From NCBI RefSeq assembly GCF_020829665.1, contig NZ_JAIVFT010000006.1, forward strand, positions 286,524-350,523: a stretch of DNA of 64,000 bases, read 5' to 3'. Numbering within the stretch: the stretch's first letter is position 1; the number at the start of each line of letters is the position of its first letter. Source of the stretch: Nostoc sp. CHAB 5824 (GTDB taxonomy: Bacteria > Cyanobacteriota > Cyanobacteriia > Cyanobacteriales > Nostocaceae). Below, piece after piece: positions 33,264 through 41,632 of this stretch. The notes beneath the pieces are model-generated. The model searched no databases. It was not told the origin of the DNA and saw only the letters and a program-made list of their open reading frames with translations. Position numbers and translations under genes: made by a program.

Positions 33264-36200
33264 ATGAACCATACAGAGTTTCAAGGAGAAGTTAAGGGCG
33301 CTCAGGTAGGCGATCACAACATTATCTACAATTATTTCTACTACAGAGAAGAGATAAAACCTACATCTGTTGATGCTGTTGATGAATATCTGCCTTGTCC
33401 TTATCGTGGGTTATTTCATTTTGGCCCCAATGATGCGGATGTGTTCTTTGGACGTGAAATATTTATAGAAGAACTTTATAGTGCAACTAAAACTCATAAT
33501 TTTATTCCGGTGCTAGGTGCATCAGGAAGCGGTAAATCTTCGGTGGTATTAGCGGGATTAGTCCCTAAGTTACAAAAAGAAGGTGAAGATCATTGGCAAT
33601 TTACTCACTTTCGTCCTGGTTTTGACCCTTTCTATGCTCTAGCTGTAGCTCTAGTTCCTCTTTATACACCCAAGTTAGATCAAACTGAGCAAATTGCCCA
33701 AGCCCGAAAGATGGCTAGTTACTTGCAAAATGGCTCTGTGCTTCTGTTGGATGTTTTTGCTAAAATTCGGCAAAATCACTCTAATAATCGGGTGCTACTG
33801 ATTGCTGACCAATTTGAAGAAATTTATACTCTCTGTAACAATCAGGAAATTCGTCATAAGTTTCTCGACTGCTTATTAGCCAGTCTAGAAACTCCTATTT
33901 CTCTGTCTTCATCGGCTACGGTGTTGGTAACAACGATGCGGGCAGATTTTTTAGGAAATGCTCTCTCCTATCGTCCCTTTGCTGATGTCTTGCGAAATGC
34001 TGACGTGAAACTGGGGCCGATGAATCGGGAGGAACTAACACAAGTCATTGAAAAACCTGCCCAAAAATTAGAGGTGACATTTGAAGCAGGACTGGTAGAA
34101 CGCATTCTCGATGATGTGGAAAACCAACCGGGACATTTACCTTTACTAGAGTTTGCATTGACAGAATTGTGGAACAAGCGAACGGCTAAACAATTAACTC
34201 ATAAAATCTATGAAGAAATTGGTCAAGTAGAAGGTGCGTTAGCCCGCCATGCTGATAATAAATATGGCAATTTGACAGATGATAAGAAGGAAAAAGTCCG
34301 GCGGATTTTTATTCAATTGGTGCGTCCGGGTGAGGGAACAGAAGATACCCGACGAGTTGCTATGAAAACAGAATTAGGGGAGCAAAGCTGGTCTTTAGTA
34401 AAACAATTAGCTGATGCTCGGTTGGTAGTGACAAGCCGCAATCTTAGCAGTCAAGAAACAGTGGAGGTAGTCCATGAGGCTCTGATTCGCAATTGGAGAG
34501 AACTGCGAAAATGGATGGAGACAAACCGCGATTTTAGAGCTTGGCAAGAGCGACTGCGGGCAGCAAAGAGACAATGGAAAGCAACGGAGAAAGATCCGGG
34601 TTCGTTGTTGCGTGGCGCAGCATTAGCAGAAGCAGAAGAAAAACTCAAGGAACGCCCAGAAGACTTAATTGATGAGAAAGAATTTATCGAGCAGAGTATT
34701 CAAGAACGCGATCGCCTCAAACAGGCCGAAGCAGCCCGCATAAAGCGCGAAAAAAGAACCGCACAGCAAATTGCGGCAGGTTCGCTGGTAGCGGTGGTAA
34801 TTAGCACTGGATTGAGTTTGATAGCTTGGGATCAGAAAAACAAATCGCAACTCAATCAAGCCGAATCTCTTAGTCGCTATTCCTTGTCTCTACTTAATGA
34901 TGAGCATAAAGAATTGGAGGCTTTTGTCACAGCAATCAAGGCGGGAAAAATCCTGCACAGTCAACACACAACTAACCCGGACGGGATGAATGCCTTGCAG
35001 GAAGCTATTACTAAGGGAAGAGAACGTAATCGCTTGGAGGGGCATAATGGCTCTGTTAATAGTGTGAGTTTTAGCCCCGACGGCAAGACTTTGGCTTCTG
35101 GCAGTGGTGACAAGACCATCAAACTCTGGAATGTAGAGACAGGTCAACTAATCCGCACCCTCACCGGGCATAATAACGCTGTCGTCAGCGTGAGTTTTAG
35201 CCCCGACGGCAAGACTTTGGCTTCTGGTAGTGGTAACACGTCACATAGTTCTAGCAGTGGTGACAAGACCATCAAACTCTGGAATGTAGAGACAGGTCAA
35301 CTAATTCGCACCCTCACCGGGCATAATAACACTGTTAATAGTGTGAGTTTTAGCCCCGACGGCAAGACTTTGGTTTCTGGTAGTGACGACGACACAATCA
35401 AGTTCTGGGATGTAAAGACAGGTAAACTAACCCGCACCCTCAAGGAGCCTGTCGCAAGCGTGAGTTTTAGCCCCGACGGCAAGACTTTGGTTTCTGGCAG
35501 TATTGAGACCATCAAACTCTGGAATGTAAACACAGGTAAGGTAATCCGCATCCTCAAGGGGCGTGATGACGCTATTGCAAGCGTGAGTTTTAGCCCCGAC
35601 GGCAAGACTTTGGCTTCTGGTGGTTGGGACAAGACAATCAAACTCTGGGATGTAAAGACGGGTAAGAAAATCTACACCCTTGAGGGGCATGATTACTCTG
35701 TCACAAGCGTAAGTTTTAGCCCCGACGGCAAGACTTTGGCTTCTAGTAGTTGGGATAAAACCATCAAACTCTGGAATGTAAAGACAGGAAACGAAATTCG
35801 CACCCTCAAAGGGCATAATAACCGTGTCAGTAGTGTTAGTTTTAGCCCCGACGGCAAGACTTTGGCTTCTGGTAGTTGGGATAAAACCATCAAACTCTGG
35901 GAATGGAATGTAAAGACAAGAAACGAAATCCGCACCCTCACCGGGCATAATGGCTCTGTCACAAGCGTAAGTTTTAGCTCTGACAGCAAGATATTGGCTT
36001 CTAGTAGTTGGGATAAAACCATCAAGCTTTGGAATATAGAAACAGGTCAATTAATCCGCACCCTCACCGGGCATAATGACCGTGTCAGTAGTGTTAGTTT
36101 TAGCCCCGACGGCAAGACTTTGGTTTCTAGTAGTGAGGACGACGACACAATCAAGTTCTGGGATGTAAAGACAGGTCAACTAACCCGCACCCTCAAGGAT

Positions 36201-36986
36201 ACTGTCACAAGCGTGAGTTTTAGCCCCGACGGCAAGACTTTGGCTTCTGGTAGTTGGGATAAAACCATCAAACTCTGGAATGTAGAGACAGGTCAACTAA
36301 TCCACACCCTCAAAGGGCATAATGGCGAGGTCACAAGCGTGAGTTTTAGCCCCGACAGCAAGACTTTGGCTTCTGGCAGTGGTGACTATTACACAACAGG
36401 AAATGTTTTTAACATTGGTGACTACACAATCAAACTCTGGGATGTAAAGACAGGAAAGGAAATCCGCACCCTCAAGGGACATGATAAAGCCGTCAAGAGT
36501 GTGGGTTTTAGCCCAGACGGCAAGACTTTGGCTTCTGGTAGTTGGGATACAACCGTCAAACTTTGGGATGTAAAGACGGGTAAGGAAATATACGCCCTAA
36601 AGGGGCATAATTACTATGTCAATAGTGTGAGTTTTAGTCCCGATGGCAAAACTTTAGCTTCTGGTAGTGGTGACGGGGCCACAAGTAGCGGAATTACTTC
36701 TAGCATTGATGATTACACAATCAAACTCTGGGATGTAAAGACAAGAAAGGAAATTATCACCCTCAAGGGGTATAATTTCCCAGTTGATAACGTGAGCTTT
36801 AGTCCAGACGGCAAGACTTTGGCTTCTAGCAGTGAAGACATAATCAAACTCTGGAATCTTCCAAACTTAGACTTAGACCCTTTAATCGAGCGCAGTTGTA
36901 ATTGGGTTTCTGATTACCTGAAGAACAACCCCAATGTTAAGGATAATGACCGTCGCCTTTGTGATGATATTGCTAAAAGAAAGTAA
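33264..36986 (+). CDS. NLR-like STAND ATPase with N-terminal amyloid-like motif and 14 WD40 repeats
   Basis: 1240 residues. Residues 5-18 (EFQGEVKGAQVGDH) repeat the motif at the end of the upstream protein. Residues about 41-400 are an nSTAND1-type NTPase: CPYRGLFHFGPNDADVFFGR, Walker A GASGSGKSS (85-93), and LLIADQFEE (about 180) as Walker B region. A Lys/Glu-rich helix and one membrane segment (AGSLVAVVISTGLSLIAW, about 503-520) follow. Residues about 595-1205 carry 14 WD40 repeats, most with the identical core SVSFSPDGKTLAS, enough for two seven-bladed propellers; three blades have loop insertions. The C-terminus ends in a short polar tail. The WD40 part would sense a ligand and the NTPase would oligomerise, exposing the motif to nucleate the effector. 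Confidence 0.9.
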   Translation: MNHTEFQGEVKGAQVGDHNIIYNYFYYREEIKPTSVDAVDEYLPCPYRGLFHFGPNDADVFFGREIFIEELYSATKTHNFIPVLGASGSGKSSVVLAGLVPKLQKEGEDHWQFTHFRPGFDPFYALAVALVPLYTPKLDQTEQIAQARKMASYLQNGSVLLLDVFAKIRQNHSNNRVLLIADQFEEIYTLCNNQEIRHKFLDCLLASLETPISLSSSATVLVTTMRADFLGNALSYRPFADVLRNADVKLGPMNREELTQVIEKPAQKLEVTFEAGLVERILDDVENQPGHLPLLEFALTELWNKRTAKQLTHKIYEEIGQVEGALARHADNKYGNLTDDKKEKVRRIFIQLVRPGEGTEDTRRVAMKTELGEQSWSLVKQLADARLVVTSRNLSSQETVEVVHEALIRNWRELRKWMETNRDFRAWQERLRAAKRQWKATEKDPGSLLRGAALAEAEEKLKERPEDLIDEKEFIEQSIQERDRLKQAEAARIKREKRTAQQIAAGSLVAVVISTGLSLIAWDQKNKSQLNQAESLSRYSLSLLNDEHKELEAFVTAIKAGKILHSQHTTNPDGMNALQEAITKGRERNRLEGHNGSVNSVSFSPDGKTLASGSGDKTIKLWNVETGQLIRTLTGHNNAVVSVSFSPDGKTLASGSGNTSHSSSSGDKTIKLWNVETGQLIRTLTGHNNTVNSVSFSPDGKTLVSGSDDDTIKFWDVKTGKLTRTLKEPVASVSFSPDGKTLVSGSIETIKLWNVNTGKVIRILKGRDDAIASVSFSPDGKTLASGGWDKTIKLWDVKTGKKIYTLEGHDYSVTSVSFSPDGKTLASSSWDKTIKLWNVKTGNEIRTLKGHNNRVSSVSFSPDGKTLASGSWDKTIKLWEWNVKTRNEIRTLTGHNGSVTSVSFSSDSKILASSSWDKTIKLWNIETGQLIRTLTGHNDRVSSVSFSPDGKTLVSSSEDDDTIKFWDVKTGQLTRTLKDTVTSVSFSPDGKTLASGSWDKTIKLWNVETGQLIHTLKGHNGEVTSVSFSPDSKTLASGSGDYYTTGNVFNIGDYTIKLWDVKTGKEIRTLKGHDKAVKSVGFSPDGKTLASGSWDTTVKLWDVKTGKEIYALKGHNYYVNSVSFSPDGKTLASGSGDGATSSGITSSIDDYTIKLWDVKTRKEIITLKGYNFPVDNVSFSPDGKTLASSSEDIIKLWNLPNLDLDPLIERSCNWVSDYLKNNPNVKDNDRRLCDDIAKRK
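35030..36870 (+). repeat. Near-identical WD40-coding repeats (14 units, about 126 bp each)
   Basis: The DNA segment agttttagccccgacggcaa recurs almost unchanged in nearly every unit, as do the codons for ACTTTGGCTTCTGG. Identity at the nucleotide level shows recent amplification or gene conversion rather than old divergence. Confidence 0.9.
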
Positions 36987-37450
36987 TGTATTATTCTACA
37001 AAAGAGCCATTAGGTGGAACACACCCCAATAACGGGTTATTTTCGACGGTAAGCGCAGCTCGCTTGTCAAAAATAACCCGCTATCATGAAGGCAACTAAA
37101 ATAAACGCCCTTAAAAAGATTTTGTAAAAACCAATAAATAACCGAAAGCTGGTAAAACGAGAAAAAATTTGGCATACTGACGGTAACGCTACCCCTTGTT
37201 CCGTCGAGTTTCGTCATTTGTCTGCCTTGGACATCACAGCCGATCGCTAATTACCAAAAGTTGGTAAAACGGAAAAAACTGAGCCTGCTGTATCCAGACG
37301 CAAGTCGCTAAATCAGCGCAGATATAAGGGTATGCGATCGCGGGAATATCCAAGAAGATAAAGGCTAAAGGCAAGTCCCAAAATTCACATTGAGTCAAGC
37401 TGCTAAATTGAAAAAACCCCGTTACTGGAGTGTCAGTAACGGGTTCTATG
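36987..37450. other. Intergenic region with a compound hairpin
   Basis: Arms CGGGTTATTTTCGAC (37033-37047) and GTCAAAAATAACCCG (37066-37080) pair with one mismatch. Inside, AAGCG (37051-37055) and CGCTT (37061-37065) pair again. It lies 47 bp after the STAND gene and could end its transcript, though no T-run follows. Two GGTAAAACG motifs (near 37152 and 37265) recur; the rest shows no gene. Confidence 0.6.
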
Positions 37451-37630
37451 TTAACTAGCTTGATTAATACGCCGTTTCAACTCAGCCTCTAATTGTTCTG
37501 GAGTGCTGACCACTACCCCCGGTTTCGCTCTCATGATGCTGAGGTAATGCTGAAATGCCTCCTCATCCTGGGGGTTTGATATCACATATTGTCTTAATTC
37601 TTGCTCATTAAGAGTTAAATAGTCTGTCAT
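37451..37630 (-). CDS. DUF6887-like small protein
   Basis: 59 residues: MTDYLTLNEQELRQYVISNP, then DEEAFQHYLSIMRAKPG and a basic C-terminal helix (ELKRRINQAS). The pattern of an N-terminal helix ending in a short Asp/Glu-rich turn and AFxxYL is typical of the cyanobacterial DUF6887 family, usually encoded directly after a DUF6888 protein. The ATG overlaps the stop of the upstream frame (ATGA), which supports that pairing. Pairs of this kind are sometimes proposed as toxin-antitoxin modules, but no activity is established. Confidence 0.65.
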   Translation of the reverse strand: MTDYLTLNEQELRQYVISNPQDEEAFQHYLSIMRAKPGVVVSTPEQLEAELKRRINQAS

Positions 37631-37803
37631 CCGATAATGTTCTCCCCATTACTAAGAATTTCTACTTGGATGGTTTCGCCTATCAAAATCACGATTCAGC
37701 TTGTCCTCTGAGCAAATCTAACCAATGCTATATCTCTAAGTAAATTACTAGCCCGAACGCAAAAGTCAAAGAATGCTTTAAATTGTTCGATGGTCGGTTC
37801 CAT
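37627..37803 (-). pseudogene. DUF6888-like gene with an in-frame TGA
   Basis: From ATG at 37803: MEPTIEQFKAFFDFCVRASN to LVRFAQRTS, then TGA at 37696-37698, then in the same frame IVILIGETIQVEILSNGENI to a stop that overlaps the next start. The post-stop segment matches the beta-rich end expected of the family, so one base substitution splits a 58-residue protein. The downstream DUF6887-like frame is intact. Confidence 0.65.
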
Positions 37804-38169
37804 ACCTCTTACCATTGAATAAAATTAAATCGCTTCATTCGTGACAAGTTAGGATAACATTGCTTTTGTCAATTATAAATTCCGCTAAAAAGTGAAGAGA
37901 GAATAAAGTATCAAATTAAGCTTAGTACTTAGCTTAAGCAAAAAAGTGAATGATGATGACTAAAAGAGCGATGCCTCCCCACATTAGAAAAGCGATCGCT
38001 CTCTCAAGTCGATTGATTTCATTTTGACCCGCGATCGCCAATGACAATCAAAAAAAGGGAATGAAAAGGATTTGACTGACCTTCATATTTGCCAGACTGA
38101 CTGCAACGAACCAATACAAGTCGTCAATTATCCTTGGGAGTGATAGCGATCGCACAAACGCACTAAAAT
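37804..38169. other. Gene-poor stretch between decayed small genes
   Basis: No secure gene. The only frame of note is 37934-38047 on the minus strand (TTG start, 37 codons), with one membrane helix (FLMWGGIALLVIIIHFFA). It lacks a clear ribosome site and is not called. Two HIP1 sites lie here (near 37991 and 38031). Confidence 0.4.
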
Positions 38170-38499
38170 TTAAGAAACCATCTCGCGCAAGCGCTGCCTA
38201 AGATTAGCTAAATTATATTGCTGGACAAGTTGATTTCGCTGTTGTTGAGCTTTTTTGCGACGCTACTCTAGGTAATTGTCGATTTCTTGGCGATGGGTAA
38301 GATAGTATGCGATCGGTGCGTATATCTCCCCTAAACAGAGAACAGGATACTGAACAGCAATTTCTTGAGGTGTAGAGCCGTTATGGTATGTTGCTAGCAA
38401 GCTATCGAGAGTAACACGGCTTTGACCGATGCGAATACCTCCAACTTCATCCCAACAAAACGGTGGAGCGGTAACCTGAAATTCGATTTGAACGCTCAT
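38170..38499 (-). pseudogene. DUF433 (VapB-like antitoxin) gene with an in-frame TAG
   Basis: From ATG at 38499 the frame encodes MSVQIEFQVTAPPFCWDEVG, then RIGQSRVTLDSLLATYHNGS and EIAVQYPVLCLGEIYAPIAY, the winged-helix core of DUF433 proteins. After DNYLE comes TAG (38263-38265), then in frame RRKKAQQQRNQLVQQYNLAN to a TAA at 38170. Change of one base (CAG to TAG) would explain it. DUF433 proteins usually precede a DUF5615 PIN-like toxin; none is seen downstream, so this is an orphan. The 78-residue truncated form could still fold. Confidence 0.7.
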
Positions 38500-38765
38500 G
38501 GGGGCAATTCTTGGATTTGTGGTATTTCTGTCTTCAGTTTACTTTACCCGTTAAAGAGCGATCGCCCTTACGGACTTCCAAATAAAAAAATATACCATCG
38601 CTATAGAGGCAGGGAGCAGGGGGAGGGAAAGTCGTAGTCAAGTCCAGAAATTGGATAATTTATTTTTTAGAGTTCCCTTACATCAAAATTCAAAATTGAG
38701 GAAAAAGACTGGAGGGGATGTAAGTCTTTCCTCTTTGCCCCTTTTGCCCTATGTCCAATGCACGA

Positions 38766-40676
38766 TTAATTCAATGGCTCCATAATAGCTCTTAAACCGT
38801 TAGTATAAAGTGTTTTGAGCATTTCTTTAGCGTTATATTCACTATTAAATACTCCTGCTTGCATAACTCTTTGACCTTGCCAAACTGTGGGAAACGCACC
38901 AGGAGCAAGGAATTGCACTAAATCTTTATCCTTATCAGTGAAGAGTGGAACTACTACGCGATAACGAATACCGGATTGTGTCGCAGAGTTACCGCCATAA
39001 GGAATACTTGCAGAACTTGTTTGGATATTGCGAGTATTACTAATGGGAATATTGTTATTAGGAACTGGTAAAAGTGCTGAAGCACCTGGGGCAGGAGTTT
39101 GTAGTGTTGGTAATGGCTGCTGTCTTTGATTACTCATACTTGGAACTGCTGGCTGTGCAACTAAATTGGATGGGTACTCAGGAGCAGTAAATTCAATTGT
39201 ATTGGGATCAATCCGCACATAATTTAACTGTCGCGGATCAGGCAGTTCTGCTGGGCTTGAAGTTGCAACTTCAGTGTTAGTTGGTTTTTGTCTAGCCGAC
39301 AAGCTGCTAGGAGTAGGAAATCCGGCAACTTTAGAGGTGGGTTGCTGTTGATTGGATATAGGCGTGGAAAGCGGCACATTGGCTGGCAACAATGGCAGCA
39401 GTTGACTGTTTAATTGTGCAGGAACAGGATTATTTGCTGAAATGCTGTTGCTGGTTTGCCTATTAGTACTTTCAGAGATTTCGGGAGCCGAGAAGGTGAT
39501 TTCCCCAGTTGGTGGTATTTCTCGTAATACATTGTTGGGGGCAGGGGTGGGTTGAGAATTTTGTGTTGCAACGGCTGTTGTACCATTGATATCTACCTCG
39601 CCAGTGATGCGATCGCTCACAAGGTTGTTACCAGCAGCAGAAATCACCTGTTTTGCAGCACTAGCGTTAATATCGTAGCGAGCATTATTTTGAAATTGAT
39701 TACCCCCAGGTTCGGATGCACTACCTAAATCTGGCATTGCTTGAGCGATCGCAACTAAACCATCTTCTTTACTATTTTGAATAATATTATTCCGCAAAAT
39801 CGGGCGGGCCTTTGCTTGCACCACAATTCCCGATCTATTGTTTTGAATTTGATTCCCTATGACCATAGGAGCTGCATTTTGGGCAATATTGATGCCAAAA
39901 CCCGTTTCGTGAAAGACATTTTCCTTCACTTGAGGACTAGAGTTACCGGCGATTGTGATGCCATTGGCTCCATTGCGATCAAAATAATTCTTACTAATGG
40001 TGGGTGCAGCATTACCACAGACAGAAATTCCATCTTGGGTACTGCCAGTAAATGTATTTTCTGCGATTACCGGATTACTAGATTCAACCCATAAACCGTA
40101 ACCACGGCGATTAGGGTTCGTCACCGTTACCCCAGTGAGTAAGGTTTGGTTTGCTCCAACAATTGTGACATTTTGACCGGCAAAGCTCCGGCTCAGGTAA
40201 TCACCACCTCCCTGAATTACAATATCCTTACCTTGATTGCTAGGGTTGCCTTGAATTGAAACACCCGGTTTCAATATTAAGGGAAATTCTTCTCCTGTCT
40301 CAGCGCTATAAGTGCCCGTGGAGAGCATAATTACAGTGTTGGCGTTAGCTAATCGCAACCCTTTGGTAATGGTTTTTATAGGAGCGGATTCGCTGCCATT
40401 GCCTGATTTGTCATCTCCACCATTTGGGTTGACAAACAGCACGTTAACCTGAGAATTTGTTTTCTCAACTAGAGGCGCTGAATCTGGTATTGATGGCATC
40501 TGAGCGATTGCGCTACCCAGGAACGCCATACTTGCCCCTCCCATGCCTACTGTAAAAGATAATACTGAAAAACTAAAAAAGAAAAGTCTTGCCGATTCCA
40601 GAAACTTAAGCTTTGCAAGCATAATATTTACTCTACGGTACTTAGAAGACATACTGTTGTGAATCATATTTAACAC
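38766..40676 (-). CDS. Exported DUF1565 beta-helix protein with C-terminal SPOR-like region
   Basis: 636 residues. A signal-type hydrophobic segment (about 28-60, LFFFSFSVLSFTVGMGGASM) ends in AIAQ. Residues about 75-330 show DUF1565 features (VLFVNPNGGDDKSGNGSESA, PIKTITKGLRLA) and a right-handed beta-helix of short repeats such as NGITIAGNSSPQVKENVF. A long Pro/Ser/Gln-rich linker follows to about 555. The C-terminus (RYRVVVPLFTDKDKDLVQFL to NGLRAIMEPLN) resembles a SPOR-like peptidoglycan-binding module. Likely a cell-surface or periplasmic protein; substrate unknown. Confidence 0.8.
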   Translation of the reverse strand: MLNMIHNSMSSKYRRVNIMLAKLKFLESARLFFFSFSVLSFTVGMGGASMAFLGSAIAQMPSIPDSAPLVEKTNSQVNVLFVNPNGGDDKSGNGSESAPIKTITKGLRLANANTVIMLSTGTYSAETGEEFPLILKPGVSIQGNPSNQGKDIVIQGGGDYLSRSFAGQNVTIVGANQTLLTGVTVTNPNRRGYGLWVESSNPVIAENTFTGSTQDGISVCGNAAPTISKNYFDRNGANGITIAGNSSPQVKENVFHETGFGINIAQNAAPMVIGNQIQNNRSGIVVQAKARPILRNNIIQNSKEDGLVAIAQAMPDLGSASEPGGNQFQNNARYDINASAAKQVISAAGNNLVSDRITGEVDINGTTAVATQNSQPTPAPNNVLREIPPTGEITFSAPEISESTNRQTSNSISANNPVPAQLNSQLLPLLPANVPLSTPISNQQQPTSKVAGFPTPSSLSARQKPTNTEVATSSPAELPDPRQLNYVRIDPNTIEFTAPEYPSNLVAQPAVPSMSNQRQQPLPTLQTPAPGASALLPVPNNNIPISNTRNIQTSSASIPYGGNSATQSGIRYRVVVPLFTDKDKDLVQFLAPGAFPTVWQGQRVMQAGVFNSEYNAKEMLKTLYTNGLRAIMEPLN

Positions 40677-41093
40677 AACTCCTTAGAAGTAACAATAAAT
40701 TCTTATACTCTTAGAAAGTATTATGTCGATAATATTACTCACATATTGACTAATTAGCGATTTTTAATACAGAGTAATAAATGATATTGTGTCTGTTCAA
40801 CAATACCTTGTCCTAAAGGATACGCTACGCGATCGCCAAAATACCCTCACTCTAAAATTTGTTGACTATTAGTGAGGCAATATACAGCGATTCTTATTTA
40901 AATGAGGTATACGGGTAAGGACACGGCATCGCCATGTCCCTATGAGTATCTATGGTTAATTTTTTTTCTGTACTTTACCGATATGGGAACCGCTATATAC
41001 TGTGAGCTTCAATAATCAATCGGCTCAAATAATATTTTGAGCGAGAAAGCGCTCTATTTCAAAGTTAAGATTTACCTTATAAATGCTTTCTAA

Positions 41094-41221
41094 ATAAGCT
41101 ATTACGCTTTTAAATTACACAGTCAATTCCTAAGTTCGTTGACTGCTGACGGTTAACTCTCAACAGTCAACAGTCAACAGCCAACACGAAAAGATGTGCA
41201 AGTTAAATGCGCGACAGCTTA
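41094..41221. repeat. Long inverted repeat, left arm
   Basis: From ATAAGCTATTACGCTTTTAA to TTAAATGCGCGACAGCTTA. It matches the complement of 44277-44397 with few differences, leaving thiE, thiS and the beta-lactamase gene between the arms. Confidence 0.9.
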
Positions 41222-41370
41222 GTATCAATGCAGTCTCAAATTTAATTTGCCCATTGGGGATTTTCGAGTGTATCTGCTCTTACCACGCCTTTGTAAGCTT
41301 GTCATTTACCCTAAAATACTTGACTAACCTTAGTGCGAAACTGTAGCCTCAAACTACCCTTATCACCAAA

Positions 41371-41525
41371 GCGGCGGGAAGCCCATTTGCTTTTTGGAGT
41401 GGGTGGGATAGCCGCCCCGCCGCCGTTAACTGTTAACTGATGACTGATGAATGTTGACTGTTAACTGTTGACGGTTAACAGTTAACAGTCAACGTGAAAT
41501 CCCATCCCCTTTTAGGGGTGGGATG
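41371..41525 (+). mobile_element. Possible decayed IS200/IS605-type element end
   Basis: GCGGCGGGAAGCCCATTTGC followed by GGAGTGGGTGGGAT resembles the structured 3' end next to tnpB genes. At 41502-41525 is a strong hairpin (TCCCATCCCC, TTTT, AGGGGTGGGA). Between them are GTTAACTGTTAAC-type repeats. No transposase or tnpB coding sequence remains. Confidence 0.4.
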
Positions 41526-41632
41526 AGCTTAATGCTTATAGGAACATGGGATAATTTTCCGTAACTCTCACTAATACGTTATTTTGCGTATATTCAGCAA
41601 AATTGAGTAAAAAAAAGCAAATTAATTAACTT

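Larger units (their letters stand above)
40677..41632. other. Repeat-rich intergenic region upstream of thiE
   Basis: About 950 bp with no gene. It contains a dispersed motif at 40805-40824, one arm of a 120-bp inverted repeat (41094-41221), and structured DNA at 41371-41525 resembling a decayed IS200/IS605 end. No THI-box riboswitch motif was recognised ahead of thiE. Confidence 0.65.

Noticed and set aside
35297..36482. Minus-strand frames opposite the WD40 repeats
   Set aside because: Repetitive shadow frames of a strongly supported plus-strand gene.
37934..38047. 37-codon minus-strand frame with one membrane helix
   Set aside because: TTG start, no ribosome site and no recognised relative; kept only as a note in the intergenic entry.
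40677..41632. TPP riboswitch ahead of thiE
   Set aside because: No CUGAGA-type core or paired stems were recognised; only repeats are visible.
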